Shown here: positions 21,976 through 35,457 of the stretch, piece by piece
How the letters are laid out: every line of letters starts with the position of its first letter
Position numbering within the stretch: the stretch's first letter is position 1
Translations under genes and position numbers: made by a program
Notes under the pieces: generated by a model
The model's input: the letters and a program-made list of their open reading frames with translations, nothing else
Database searches by the model: none
What the model was told of the DNA's origin: nothing
Assembly: GCA_038030265.1 (NCBI GenBank)
Contig: CM075943.1
Coordinates: forward strand, 35,960,001-36,024,000
DNA from: Corythucha ciliata
Taxonomy: Eukaryota > Arthropoda > Insecta > Hemiptera > Tingidae
DNA length: 64,000 nt
Direction: 5' to 3'

Positions 21976-22605
21976 AAAACCGTCGACCCTAACCCCAAAA
22001 AGAAGCTCCGACCGCGATCCAGGTCCCGATAGCCGATCATGGCTGCTTATTATGGGGGGGGGGGGGTTACCACGGAAAACGACAGTGAGTAACAACTGAA
22101 CACTGCGCCTCCTTTTCTTCCCGACCCCAATGGGTGAATGAGGTCGGGAAAAAGGTATACCCACCACAAGTGACCTCTTATTCACATTCGTTTCGTCGTT
22201 GTTGTAGGAACCGTAAATTTTTGACTTCATTTATTTTTATTCATTTTCACCCGATTTAAAAAAGGTAGCATAATTGAATCCATTTCAGCGCCCTCAACAT
22301 CCTTCCTAATTCACTGAAATTCGGAGTTAGTAAGACGGAGATGGACTCCAAACTAAATAATAATAAATAAAATAATGAGAAAGAATGGCTTCAAGGGGAG
22401 AGAGAAACCACCCCTTGAGATCTCTAAGAAAATTACCAAGTTCTTAGCGGAGCCGACAGCTCCACAATATAAGGCGAAAGTAATGGTAAAGAAAAAAGTA
22501 AGAGGGCAAAACTTAGATGGGGGACGATAATTTCGAATCTACCAACCCCTCTTTCAAATTTTCCAGGTATTGTATGTAAGGAAAAAAGGGAGGGGTTGAC
22601 TATGA

Positions 22606-22625
22606 GAGAGAGAGAGAGAGAGAGA
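22606..22625. repeat. (GA)n microsatellite
   Basis: About ten GA dinucleotides in intergenic or intronic sequence. Confidence 0.9.
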
Positions 22626-25600
22626 AAAAAACTTTATCGCTCAAACAAATACAAAAATACAATTCAAAGTTACAAATGTCGGAAAAGGGCAATTAATTAC
22701 GTTGGAGAGCGTTGCAAATCCTTACAGTAATTGCGCTCGAGGAAAAAACACTCCCCCCTCCACCCTACTCAAACGTAACAGGGGTCTCATAAAGGCTTTC
22801 GAGCTTTATAGAAGCACCCCTCCCACAATTTCCCCTAAACAAAGGTTTACAAGCTCTAAAATAAAAATTATGAATAGGTATGTACGTCTCCGGTAAACAA
22901 ATTAACATGTCGGGAAGGAGGTGTATTATTATAAGAGTGGCGCGGAAATGCATTAGAGAGCACTTAATTTGGCTTACAATCATCATGGGTGGGAGGGGAG
23001 CTGTAATAGAGGACGTTGAGTTGGAGATGATATTTCAGAAATAGATTTCAAAGGTATCACAGTTTAAAGGTAGCACAGCGATGGGCTGTGCGGGGGCGTT
23101 TAATTGACAGTGATGGTTGGAGTTTTGTGTGGCTGTTGGTATTGGGGGTGGGAGGGTACGAGAAGAATGATCTATTCACCTCCTCAGTTTGAAACTGGGG
23201 ATCGAGATTTTCATTACGCGGTTGTGACATCAATGGGAAAGCTTTCTCGACAGTTCTAGTGCTTGTGGGGGTAAAGGAGTCACTGCAGGAAATAATTTAT
23301 TTATTAGAACGAGGGGATTCTCTCTCTCTTTCGCCTTGAAAGCAGGCTGACGTTGTAGTGAAATGAAAGAGGTATGGGGAGGATTACTCGAGTTTGATGA
23401 ATTATAACTTGGAGTCATAAAGGTGACAATATAGATGGAATATGCTTGGATTATGCGTATAGAGATCAGCGGCGTTTAAGGCCTGGGGGCTACGGTATAC
23501 CATCATATTTTGAGGGGAGCAGCACCAAAAACACAAAAAAATGATTTTAAAGCAATGACGTCGTTCACGAGTATTCCATACATTTTCTTTGAAAGCAGCG
23601 GGGGGGGGGGTGCAGTAGTTTGATGCATTAAGCTCCTTGTTTAATAAGTGGGACAAACTTTTAAGAAAAGGAAGAACACAAACTACTCCAAGTCGATCAC
23701 CCACCGTTCGCCTAAAAACAAAAACAGAACCAAAAAACAAAACTAAATTCATGAATATTCCTTATCATGAATATTTTAGAATTTAACTCGTCTTACCTCA
23801 TCATATACCCCGTGCTTTTCATCACCTTGGTAAACCTTGCAAAATGAGCGCGCCAGATCTCAACAGATTCCTCGTTCTCACCCCCTCCCCCCATCCAGAC
23901 ACTGCACCCTCTCTAATTCATTAAGTTGGTTTACGGTGTATTATACATTCTGAAAACATGATTATAAATTGAAAATTTTTACGAAAGATTCCCCCCGAAA
24001 AAAATGTTTTTCCCTAAGACAAACTCCATCGTTTTTCTTTTTTATTGAGATTAAGATCGAAACTGTGGTGTTTCTCGAAAGGTGGGGAAAGTGGTGTAGG
24101 GCGAGGGACTAAACGCGAAACTATGAAACCTTATCCATTTCTCCCTCCCTATACGAGAAGAGGCTGCTGCAAGAAATGGGTCTAAACATTTTGGGCATCG
24201 TCCAAAACATACTCGGCCCCCTTTTCCACGTAATCGCCCACCAAGCAATCTGTATTTTGATGATAGGTAGGAGAGGGGGAATTTCATTTCGATTTTCTCT
24301 TCTTAACCCCCACCCCCCCACATCTATTATTCTACCATGATACCTTCTCCCAGAAAGAAGGAATCGATGGTAATTGCCGTGTTTATATTTAGTCCTCGCA
24401 TTCTCCTCTAACATAGATTGTTGCACACCAAAATGTACAGGGGTGTGTATCTAGAGCAATGAGACTGTCTATTTTTTTCAAAGATATATAAGTCGTTTAA
24501 TCTGAAAGTATTTCCTTTAAAAGATCCCTACTACTACCATCATGGTCGGTTTAGTCTTGTTTTTCCCACAAGAAACCAACCGCTGCATATAAGGATGTGT
24601 TCCTTTAAGGTTCCTATTTATGGCTAGAGCGAGTTTTTAAGAACGGAAAGTCGTTCATTTTCCCACAGCTCTTTAATACAAAACTTGTTTACTTCCTTTG
24701 GCACGACAATTTAGAGTCGTTCCGAGAAGACATTGAAACGACAATTCTCCCATTGCCTCTCTCTCTCATCGGAAAAATTCATCAAATGGATGGAGTCTCA
24801 AAAGGAAAATCCTGCGTTTCATCCTACACCTTTCCAGTTCCACACCCTATAACGTTTTATATCCTTCCCCAACTTGAAAATCAACCGCCCCCGAGCTCAA
24901 ACGAAGACTCTTAAACTGAAAAAAGCTTACTCTCAGCCCTTTTTTAAGGCGTCCAACCAAGAATTTTAATTACCGATTTTTTTTTCAAACAAAATACGCG
25001 TCAGTTTCGCCATATAAGAGCTACGGCAAACATCCCCTTAAGGAAACTGCGCTGCATATCTCTTAGCCCAGCTGTACCACTATTTGAAGAACTCATTGTA
25101 TCACAGCTGAACTATTTAAGTAAAAAAAAAGAAGGATTTACCGTCTCAGCTATTCATTGGATGGGAACTGGGTGGGGGGGGGCTGGGAAGGACAATAAAG
25201 GGAATCTGGCCGCAGTTTATAGGCTAAGGGATTTTGAATACAAGTAGCATATGAAAGTAATAGCCTCCATCCAGAAAAAAATGAGCTGGTGGGCCTTAGT
25301 CGGAATCTTGGGAAAGAGATTTTTATCTTAAGAGGGTCCCGTGTTAGTTCGGATGAAGGAGATTGTCGTTTCAAATAAAAAGCATAATTTTAAAAGTTGT
25401 AGAACAAGAAATTTGAATGGATGGGTGGCGAGATTATGCTACTTACAAAAAAGTCACAATGAAATATGATTTTGGGGTTCCATTTGGATGACGATGGATG
25501 ATGAACACAAAGTTTTAGATGTTTGATTAAAAAAAAAGACGGTCGACTGGCATTTCAACAAAAATTACGAAAGACCGACAAATTTTTGGGGGCCAAAATC

Positions 25601-28600
25601 AAGATCAGCTCCATACTTCTCTCCCTTTTTCACTCTCTGTAGAAGTGAACACCCGACGGCAAATTGATTTATCGCATGGGGAGGAAAATACGGATGTTAC
25701 AGAGGACAAGGAAACGCATTTAAGTCATATGGGATGCACCGCCAGGATTGACCACCGCGATTAAATCCCCCGCCCCCCTTCCATCACCAAACTAGAGAGC
25801 ATTATACGAATTCGATTGCACAGTTTCCACCCTTTTAGCTTTGTCCAAACATGGCATTAAAAAGGGTGGCAGGCGAGCACAGCCTGATAAGTGCGAAAGG
25901 GGGGGGGACGGGGTGCTGTTCACACTTTTACTAAATTACCGACAAACTGGTAAACGCGTGATGAGTAGGGAAACAGTGTGGTGGTGAAGGGAGGGGGGAA
26001 GTGATATCGCGTGACATATAGCAACAACAAACCAATTCGAACGATAAACATCTTGAACTCACCGTTGGTTTTTCTCCCATTTTTTTTTTAGTAGAAGAGT
26101 GAAATCCTTGGAGACTATCATTCATCCCCCGTTTTTATAGACAAGGATTTTTTTCTTCTCACTGTTTTCTTCCTTAGTAATGAAGAAAAATAAATAAAAA
26201 AGTTCCTCCAGCATTATAATTGGCTTATAAATGCTTAATCCTACACGTATTTGCGATTATAATCGCGTCGCTTGGAACCTGATCTATTAACGATAAGGTC
26301 GAGTTCATTAATTATAAGAAAGCAGGAAAACTTGTCAGTCGTCTCACGAGTCAATCCCTCTGTAGATTAGGAAGAAGAAAAAAGGCGGACAAGTTGTCTA
26401 CGTTGTCTTGAGAAAATAACCAGCAAAAAAATGATACCATCGGAGGAGGCATCTCGTGGGTGGGGGTGCATTTCAGAGTAAGGCATGTATGTTCAGCGTG
26501 GAAGCTCTTCGACCTGTCGAGATTCGACAAATTAAGCGGGGAATCGAGAGAAAACCCGGATATACTTAACGAAGGGAAATAAGAGAATACACTGAAGCCA
26601 GAACTTAAACATTATTCTTCTTGACGAGAATTACGTCCAAGCGTCGCATAGTGAATAAACGTTTTGGCAGAGTGAGGATAAATTCACAGATAAATTTTAC
26701 CCTATTTGTATTTGGCGGAGTAAGTGGGGGTAAGGGGAAGTTGAAATCGTATTCCAAGGGGAATGCGAGACCCATCAGAAACCGGTTTGACCATAATTAT
26801 TTCGTCCAATGTATTGTTACTACAGAAATTCATGTTTTTGACAAAAAATAAACAATTAGTGATCGAATCTCGAGGCATACATAGATAGGAACTTTCGACA
26901 TTTAGCTCAAAACTATAAGCATCATTCGGCGAAAGGGTTCGTGTTACCGATACGAAAATATCAGTTTTTGAATTAATACGGTCTGTATCGTATGTCAAGT
27001 AATCAGTTTTGAGACTAACGCGTCAACTATGAGAATGACTCAGTATTTTATGAGTCAAAAAATCAATTTTTGAGTGGAAAAAACAATTCCCATATCGCAT
27101 ATCGATTAGAACCCAAAAGGACACCATGCTTCTCCATTCACACCCTCCCTCAACCTCAGCCGTTTCAGGCCTATGATATAATAACTTCAGTTATCGATTC
27201 TACACGGCCTTTAAACACGGAAATTCGCTTATTATTATAATTAGCAAAGTGCGGGCTGAACAAACAAATAAAATGAGATGGAGGGAAAAACACAAAATTA
27301 CCGTGGCGTGCTTGGATGGAAACCAACTATTTCTCCACCCCCTCTCCTTTCCCATTCACAAGAGAGATCGTTAAAAAAAATTCCATATTTTCACCCTTGG
27401 AAAGAAGTTGTCGGCAACGGAAGCAACAAATTTGTCTTCCTGACGAACACGAACTTCTCTATACTAACACCGCCGCCGGCATACCGCGAGAATTTTCCTT
27501 ATTCAAGCCTCTCTCGACATGTTCATCGTCGAAGCCTGTAGGAAATTCTCCGTGCATAAAAGTACACGAGGGCCAAGGTGGTACGGTGAAGGGGATGGGG
27601 AGGAATTGGATGCGAAGGCAAAACGTTTCTATTGGAATTGGAACGCACTTGCTTGAATTTTAATGCGTTGGCGGACAATAGAGGAACAAAATCAGTATAC
27701 ACCCCCCTCCCTTGACACCAAAGTTTATGCCCCCTCACCTTCACCGCCACCTCATGGCTGGAAAACCCCAGCCAGAAGACCTCTTCCTCGAGCATAATAT
27801 ACGTGTGATCGAAAAAGGAAGCTCGCTTTAGCGGTATAGTTGAGAAACGTCTCGTAGCGGTGTGCGAACAGGGAGTAATGAGGGGTTGTAGGGGGGGGGG
27901 TGAGAGTTCCAGTTTAAATACGCGTCGCCGGTCTTTCCCCCTACACGGCGGTGCGGTACTGTAAAGGATAGTTTCCATGAGACGATGAAGGATGCAATGT
28001 TGAGGGGGTGCGATGGGGGGTGAGTAGAGAGGATTTATGGGTTAAGGATAATTAGTATTAGTAGAAGGGGCAAATATTGATCCTAGAAGTTGAGAGAGAG
28101 AGAGAGAGAGAGACATTTTAAATGTGAAAATCAACTAAATTACTGATCCTTTACCTATACGTCCTCGTAAAAAGTTGTATTGAGAGGGAGACAGAATAGT
28201 TGAATCTGAAAGAGACATATACGCTTTGTTCGTCTGCAAATTTTGGACCTAACGAACCGAATTTGACAAACTGCGATAAAAGGGTTAGAAATGAAGGGGG
28301 AGGACTTTGTTAAGCCTCCACAGTCGTTCGCTCGAAGTGTGTGTTTGATTTTATGTTACTTGAAAAAGGATAAAGGCATATTTGATTAACAAACACAAGG
28401 ATAAACTCGATAGAGACAATGCATTCGAATTTGAACAGTGAAACGGTCAATTCTGAGGGAAATAAAAACGCGTTGATGCAGTTGACATAGTGTAGGAAGT
28501 GAGCAGGGGTTTAACGATTTGGAATAGAAAGGAGTCACAATTTTTCAAGCGATGATTTTCTGTCATATTATTTGTTAAATAACAAACGACACGTGAGACA

Positions 28601-31600
28601 GCGTGGACAACTATATGTATAGAACCAATCGGGGATCAACGATGTTCGTTGTCATCTTACGTTATTGAAAGAAAAAAATACAAATCAACAGGTAGGGTCC
28701 TTCCTTTTGCCCACCCATCACACAAAACTATTTCATTCGGAGGATTGAGGGAGACGACAGACAGCCGAGAAAACGGCGTGACCGGGATTTAATCCCGGAA
28801 TAAGACCCAGTGACACGGTTGATTTGTAGTTGTACCTCTGGTGATTCAGCGAGAATCCCCCGTCGAGAGTTTTTTTTTTTTAGACTTTTCTCGTTTAATA
28901 ACTTTATCTAGAAACTGATTCTTTCGCTCAAACAATTGCATCAAGTTGCGTCTGTAGATTGAACATTCAAAGGAAAATTCCAGGAAATGTAAGCATTAGC
29001 ATCACAGCATTACATGGCAGTAACTCGAGAAAGCCACGAAGAAGGAATTATTCAGTCGAGTAAATCTCTATGTTGACCCTTCCCTCCACCACTAACACGA
29101 ACCCTCAACCATCAAACCTACTCCCCCCCCCCCACACAACACCATCAGACGAACAGCAACTGGAAAAGAGGTTTTCCACGGAAAGGCCTCTTTCTCAACC
29201 CCACCCCCTTCCCATAACACACCCCACCACACCACACCAACAACGTTTTGTTGTTGCAAACAGAAGACAGTTTTAATCTTGACTTTTCCCTCTGGTGTAT
29301 AAGCACTGCCGCCGTGCCTCCCTCGACCCCCTCCTCCTTTTTTCCAACTCTTCACAACCCCTTTCATCGCACAACAACTCAACAATATCTTTTTCTACTT
29401 TTTCCCTTTTCTTCCGTCCTTACAAAGTAGTTTTCATGAATTCTAATAAAAAGTGATATATGAACAGTTCACTTGAACGGTCCTTTTTTTTTTTCTTCTT
29501 CCGCATTGTTCCTGGAGGTCCCAATTTTTTCTGCCCTTCACCTTTTTTTCATTATTAGTAAAAAAGGAAAAAAATAATTTATTACGAGGCTTGAATTCCG
29601 CAGAAAAAAGAGTCGTGGAGGAGGCAGGGAGAGATTAAAGTCAATGGCTATTTTAAAATTAAAGACGCATTTTATAAATGGTGGAGGGGCAACCTGCAGA
29701 TGATTAACGTTTCGACCACATTTTTTTTTCATTTATTGATTATTAAATATATTAATTTGAGGTTTTCCTTTCGATGGTGCGAGCCTCTGTAAGGGAGTTT
29801 TGGATTTATGGGCGTGGGAAGAAGTTGAAATTGTTAATCAATGGAAAAGTAGCTTTGAAAAGATTTACCCATTCTGAGTGGAAAGGGGAAGTGCGCGGTG
29901 TTTATTTATTAACATCGAAGTAGAAACTTTTCTTCTTCCATTTTTTAATGAGAGTTAATTTTGATGACAGCGAAATAATTAATAGTGTCGAGAGTGGGGG
30001 AGGGGGGCTGCTCGACAAGAAATAAACTTTTGCCTGGCTGCAAGATAAATACGAGAAGTTCATTCGCTTCGAAATTAATTTAAAGAAATTGAATCTTCCG
30101 GAGAGGAGAGAAATTGTTGAATAACGCGTAAAAAATTATGTTTTGAAAAGGGCAGTCGACTGTATTTTGTACATCAATTTTTTTTATTATTTCGCGTCTA
30201 ATCCCTGGGACGTTGGCCAAAATCTTGCTCGTCTGATCAATTCCCTGAGATGGTGGAAGATAATTTCAGAGGAGTGCCAAGTTTTCCTTACCCCAGTTAT
30301 CTTCTTTACCATCCCCTAGGGAAACTTGCATGTGATGAACAGTGCACTTCACTGGACACACAACTTCAATTTAACTTCTCAACATCGCGTTCAAGACTTG
30401 AAAAGTTACTTTCAACGGATATTTTCATGTATACCAACTCAAAAAGTTTTCTTTCTACAGAGTTTCTTACCATTCCTATTGATAAAACTACTCTCTAACA
30501 ATCATTCTTCATTATCTCTCACCACGGGCCCAAAATTCAACGGGAATAAAAAGAAGGGGGGGGGGGTAGGCTTGCAACTGAAACGTGTAATTTCCATACG
30601 TCAGATCAAAGGTTGTGTGCATGACTGAACCCTTATATCGAAGCCAATCCCTCCCTCACCATCATCTCCTTGAAAGTTTCTTCAAAAGAAAAACTCGCTT
30701 GTCACAGCACAATTTTTCCCCCTTTTCAACCCCTTTATTTCCCAGATATTCAAATCTTCGCGTCTTCAAATTTTATCACGATGAGAAGGCTTGTATTAAA
30801 GTGAAAAATGCTCTTTTACCGATTCTGATAATTGAAATTATCTAATTGTATCGACTCAACCGTGTGCGCGCTAAACGCCGAGGTATAGTCAGAGGGAGAT
30901 TCACTCTGCGGTTAATTCTCCTGTCCCTCAGTGACATAGTTTATAACCGATAATTAATATTCAACAGATTCAAAGAGACGACGCGTCGAGAAACCTCTTG
31001 CGACCGATTCTGTCGTGACAACGAGCTGAGGCGGGAGAGGTGGTATTGGTTGTGATGGGGGGGGGGGAGTTGTGGTTCTTCGTGAAAATAGATTGTATGC
31101 ATAATGCCGTGGCTATGATCCATTTCTCTCCAGCGCTGCTACAGCGTGAGGGCGCGAGGGCTTCAAAATCGATTCATTTTGCGTTTGACCTGGGCGCGTT
31201 GTGTCGCTGCGGGATGTATGGAAATGGAATGCAAAACGTGCAGCGAATTGTATTGAGAAGGAATGGTGACAATGAGGCAAGTGAAGTTAGATCAACTAAT
31301 GCACCAGTGGGGCGCGTCGCGTCGGGTAGATTCCGAGTTGCCCGCACGCAGTATCTAAAGTGGAAGTGTGTGGTGGGGAGACGTTTTCATGATAACTGGC
31401 GAATCACCTTGTCACCCAGTCACAGTTTTCAGGCTTAAAAAATCTCTGAAATTACTGGATTCTCGCTCAGCATCAGTTTGGTTGGACCCAGAATTGTTAC
31501 CTTCCACAAAAATCAGCAGAAGTGAGCAGCCTTTGTCTGCAGCACCGTAACAGTTTTTCAGCCTGGGTACTTACTAACTTGAACAGGAGGAGCCCGGGAA

Positions 31601-34040
31601 ATTACTCGGGAAACTCTACAATTTACTATTATATCCAGGCAATTTTGGCGCAAAATTGTAATTTTACGGCTCAAAACAACTAATGTTGTACTAGAATCTG
31701 ACTTTTTGGCTTCGCAGCTGTCATTTTAGCCTTGCCAAACTAATTTTGGCCATTAATTTCATTGTGAGGCAAAAAAGCGTATATTATCTTAAAAAACGTC
31801 ACGTTTTTCCAGGGTGAACCTGAGGATGGAAATGTCCATCCGTTTTTGTTTGTTTTTTTCAAGTCACTCAGTGCTATTCCTAGAAGAACGATGGCGAGGT
31901 AACCTCTGCATGATTCTCATACGCTGCGTATGCTGGCGGTGATTTTGGCTCCTTATATAATATAGCAGACTGGTTTGTTGCTCCTCTTCGCCTATACTTA
32001 AACCCTCCCCATCCCACCTCATTCACCAAGCACTCCTCTGTAAGGCAGCTCGCAGAGCAATTCCTAAGTTTGGACATGAGAAGGGGTGGTGTCGAGGGTG
32101 TTAAAGGACTACGGAAAGTTTAACGCTTTGCGACAAGCTGACGTCACTAAAGGAAACCGCGGTGGCGTGTGTATGTGTGAGAAATGTAGTTTTAGACGAA
32201 GCTCTAATTAAACTATAGAAAGTTCCGTGAGAGAAGAGTCTGAATGCTAAGCCGAGCTCTAGGAAGACCTGGTGAAGGTATTATTATAATGTTGCAAAGG
32301 AAAGCGAGACGCTGAAACTTCGATTAATATGAAAAATGTTGATTTTCCGTGATTTTTGTTGAACTTAAATAGAGAGGGCTAACTTCGAAGGAGGGGGGAC
32401 TAAATAACCGTTTTAATCTCTTTATTCCTCACTCTATTTCGTGAAGTGCCATGGGACATAGTCTATTACGAGAGGACATTAACTAGTGATGAATATCTGG
32501 GCCTTTTGAATAAGTTAAGCTAATTTTTCATTTCATAGTTATACTTCCTATTTTCCGGCGTTCTTTGTGCTTGGGAAAAAGTGAATTAATTAAATCTCGC
32601 TGTTAGCCCTACTTTCTTCACTTAATTTAGAAAAGGGGGAGAGAGTTTTTTTTCTGTGTGTGATGTTCCGGAATGAAAAGGGTTAAAAGAAAAGTTTTCG
32701 CTCAAACAAAAAGTTATACGATAGCCAGCACGACCGCTCGGTAACGAGGACAGGAAAAAAACGTGTCTGCCGCAGTAGCTATTAAGAAAAAAAGAGGTGA
32801 AACGGACGGAAAGTTATAATTAGAAACAAAATGGTCCGTGACCTTTCAACCTGTCATTTTTGGAAAATCAAGTGAATCCGCATTGAGGCGAGGCACCCCG
32901 ACTCGGAACTTCCCTTCTTCAACTCTTGACAAAAGGATGCATTAGAAAGGGATGGAATGATGAGTGGACGGGTGGTGGTGGTGGGGTAGCTTGCTTTTTC
33001 AGTGTAGTCGAGGCGTCACTAATTTATGTACAATTCGAGTGTAGAAGGGCTGAAGTGTTTAGCCGAGCGAAGCGATTCACAGAAATCGGAGGTCTAATGA
33101 GGGGGAGGTGAAAGCCATTGACTAATAGAGAGCCTCCCCCCCTTCTCACATCACCCTTCTTCTTGCCACTTCAACCATTCTCGTTCGTTGAGCCGCTCTT
33201 GCCTCTGTGTGTACGGCTATAATGTTATCTACCGATGAAAATACAAAAGGGGTGAGATGAGAAGAGGGAGGATCTAGTGAAGAATTGATGTCAGCAGGAG
33301 GGTGATTCGGTGAAAAAGAAGACAGCTAGGATGATGAGGAGGAGTTGTAGGACGTACGGCTCTTTCAAAATGTTGGTAAAGAGGGGGGTGTAAATTATTG
33401 ATAATGCCCGATTTATTTCGTCCAGAATGGGAGGGATGGAAGTTGAAAGAGCGTGTGACTCTTAAGAGTTTTTCAGGAGGTCAGGGGCGAGGGGATGCAT
33501 TTGTATCTCTCCAAGAGGGTCGAGTGTCAGGGTGGAGGGGTAAGAATAGGATAAAAGGAAATACGTACTGAATGCGAGGGGGAGTTGAAAATTTCGCTAT
33601 TCTCCCACCCCTGCAACCTCACGCTGTCTTCTCTTTTTTCGATACTTTATCTGTTATTGTTGGGGAAAGGCTGAAGTGTCCTTCAAGAGCAGCTGCACTG
33701 CCTCCCCACATCAATCTTTTCAAGCTTAACGCGGTTATAAATGACAATCTGGACTCCCCCGTCCAGCAATGCTTGTTCCATACCCCATTCCACCTGATTG
33801 AAATTAATTTGTTTGAATACTTTCGTCAATCTATTGCCCCCCGCCCTCGTATTGATATGTTTTATGAACGTTTTGTTTATTGAAATCCCACTCCTTTCAA
33901 TTTTAGTTCCGGACTCCGATGGTTGGGAGGGGGGGAGGCATGCTGTTTAGTGTTCCAGGAATCATGCTTGATCTATTCCTCATCAATAAGGTGACCTATT
34001 TTATTAATTTTTTACCAGACTACTGGTAAATTTTAGTGAT
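22626..34040. other. long stretch without recognisable genes
   Basis: Contains a second (GA)n run at about 28090-28113, G or C runs (for example 29123-29133) and many short frames on both strands, none with a recognisable domain, signal peptide followed by coding context, or paired splice sites matching the Echinoid phases. Most likely intron or 5' flank of the minus-strand gene. Confidence 0.45.
28089..28113. repeat. (GA)n microsatellite
   Basis: About twelve GA dinucleotides. Confidence 0.9.
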
Positions 34041-34042
34041 GT

Positions 34043-34680
34043 GGTCTTGCGAGACCAAGACCAAGCAGTGAAATCCTGGTCTTGGTCTTGCAGCCATGGT
34101 CTTGGTCTTGCAGCCATGGTCTTGGTCTTGCGGCCATGGTCTTGGTCTTGCAGCCATGGTCTTGGTCTTGCAGCCATGGTCTTGGTCTTGCAGCCATGGT
34201 CTTGGTCTTGCAGCCATGGTCTTCATCTTGCGGTCTTGCAAAAATGTACGCAATGTATGCATCGCGATTAAAATATCGAGTGTTATAGTTATGTAAATGC
34301 ATGTAATATCATGAATTAGAGTAGAGAATAATTAACTTTCGGATTTAATGAAATATTGAGGAGTTTAAGTTTTAGTTTTAGGGCGAGGGGGGGTCCTACT
34401 GGAGCCCAAGTGCTTTAAAGTGAGAAAAATGCATGTCGACATTCACGTTAAAAGTAGCCACATTGGATTTGTAATTTTCTCATATAAACAGAAACATTTC
34501 GATAAATGACTTTGTTGGTAGATGGGAGGGGGATGTAATGCTGATGCTGTTCGCAAACTTTTCTACAAAAAAAGGTAATGTCGGAAAGAAACAAGCAAGA
34601 TTGGTGATAAAATGCGAGAATAACGAAATCATTTAATGAATCTCAATCGGGTAAAACAGATGTTGGTGGTCTCGCAAGAC
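34043..34680. repeat. possible element bounded by inverted GTCTTGCGAGACC ends
   Basis: GTCTTGCGAGACC near 34047 has its reverse complement GGTCTCGCAAGAC near 34669. The span between holds the 20-bp minisatellite next to the left end and AT-rich sequence beyond it. Further gtcttggtcttgc units occur just right of the inverted end (34680-34742). The boundary assignment is tentative. Confidence 0.35.
34074..34240. repeat. 20-bp minisatellite, about 8 copies
   Basis: Unit cagccatggtcttggtcttg repeated about seven and a half times with almost no variation (one copy has cggcc). Because 20 is not a multiple of 3, all frames cycle through the array, which explains the overlapping repeat-peptide frames on both strands. 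The near identity suggests recent expansion. Confidence 0.95.
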
Positions 34681-34756
34681 TGGTCTTGGTCTTGCAGCAT
34701 GCAAGACGGGGACCAAGACTACCGAGGACTTGGTCTTGCGAGGAGTAGTCCGACCT

Positions 34757-34997
34757 GGGGCCCTATTCAGAAACGTCGGGAAAAATGCCGCAAGTGTGGT
34801 TGCTATGGCGGGATAATGTTATTTCTTCTTCGGAGTCCTTGGATCCCGCTTGCGGCATGTTTTCACGACTGTTCGGAATAAGGCCCCTGGAAAAAATGCC
34901 GCAAGCGGGATCTAAGGACGCAGAATAAGAAATAACATTATCCCGCCATAGCAACCGCTTTTTGCGGCATTTTCAGACGGCTTCGGAATACGGCCCC
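34757..34997. mobile_element. palindromic MITE E, GGGGCC termini
   Basis: About 241 bp, with ends GGGGCCCTATTCAGAA and its near-complement TTCGGAATACGGCCCC. An inner inverted pair (atgccgcaa.. and ..ttgcggcat; ggataatgttatttctt and its complement) makes almost the whole element a hairpin. No coding capacity. The target duplication is unclear. Confidence 0.75.
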
Positions 34998-35157
34998 TGT
35001 TCTTGCTCATCATCATCACTAGTCAATTTCACCTCCGGGAGTTAGGTTGGAGTTACCAAACTCTAAAATTTTTTACAAAAATTGTGACGCATTTTTCTCG
35101 TAAATTCTGAGTTAACGCAACACAAACATTACCTCTCGGTGGTGAAATCCATCAGCC

Positions 35158-35272
35158 TCCCTATTCTGTAACTCTTAACGCGTGCGTTAGCGAAATAAAC
35201 AAGGTGAATAATTGAAAGTTATCAGCTGAGAAAATTCGCTAACGCACGCGTTAAGAGTTACAGAATAGCCCC
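35158..35272. mobile_element. palindromic MITE F, 34-bp perfect inverted arms
   Basis: Arms at 35161-35194 and 35235-35268 are perfect inverted repeats, beginning CTATTCTGTAACTC and including the self-complementary TTAACGCGTGCGTTAG region. The loop is about 40 bp. A second, broken copy of the left part occurs at 54487-54506 and resumes at 55021. Confidence 0.8.
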
Positions 35273-35321
35273 CCAGACGAGGCTTTAAATTTAGTAAAAT
35301 TCCATATTTCTGTTGAAATAA

Positions 35322-35457
35322 AGTTCGTTCCATTGTTTTTCACTAGCTACACTAGTGTAGAAAACTATGTGATTTCATTGATTTATTCTGAAAAATTGAA
35401 TGAAACCAGATAATTTTCTTCAATAGTGTAGCATTCGCGAAACAATGGAACGGACCT
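35322..35457. mobile_element. imperfect palindromic MITE, GTYCGTTCCATTGTTT ends
   Basis: Arms of about 56 bp (35322-35380 and 35400-35457) match imperfectly in inverted orientation, including GTTCGTTCCATTGTTT on the left and AAACAATGGAACGGAC on the right and an inner tttcat/atgaaa pair. No coding capacity. The duplication at the ends is not clear. Confidence 0.65.

Noticed and set aside
34074..34240. Possible CRISPR-like array
   Set aside because: Units are contiguous with no spacers; it is a simple tandem repeat in a eukaryotic genome.
34020..34302. Overlapping repeat-peptide frames on both strands
   Set aside because: By-products of the 20-bp minisatellite, whose unit length cycles through all frames.
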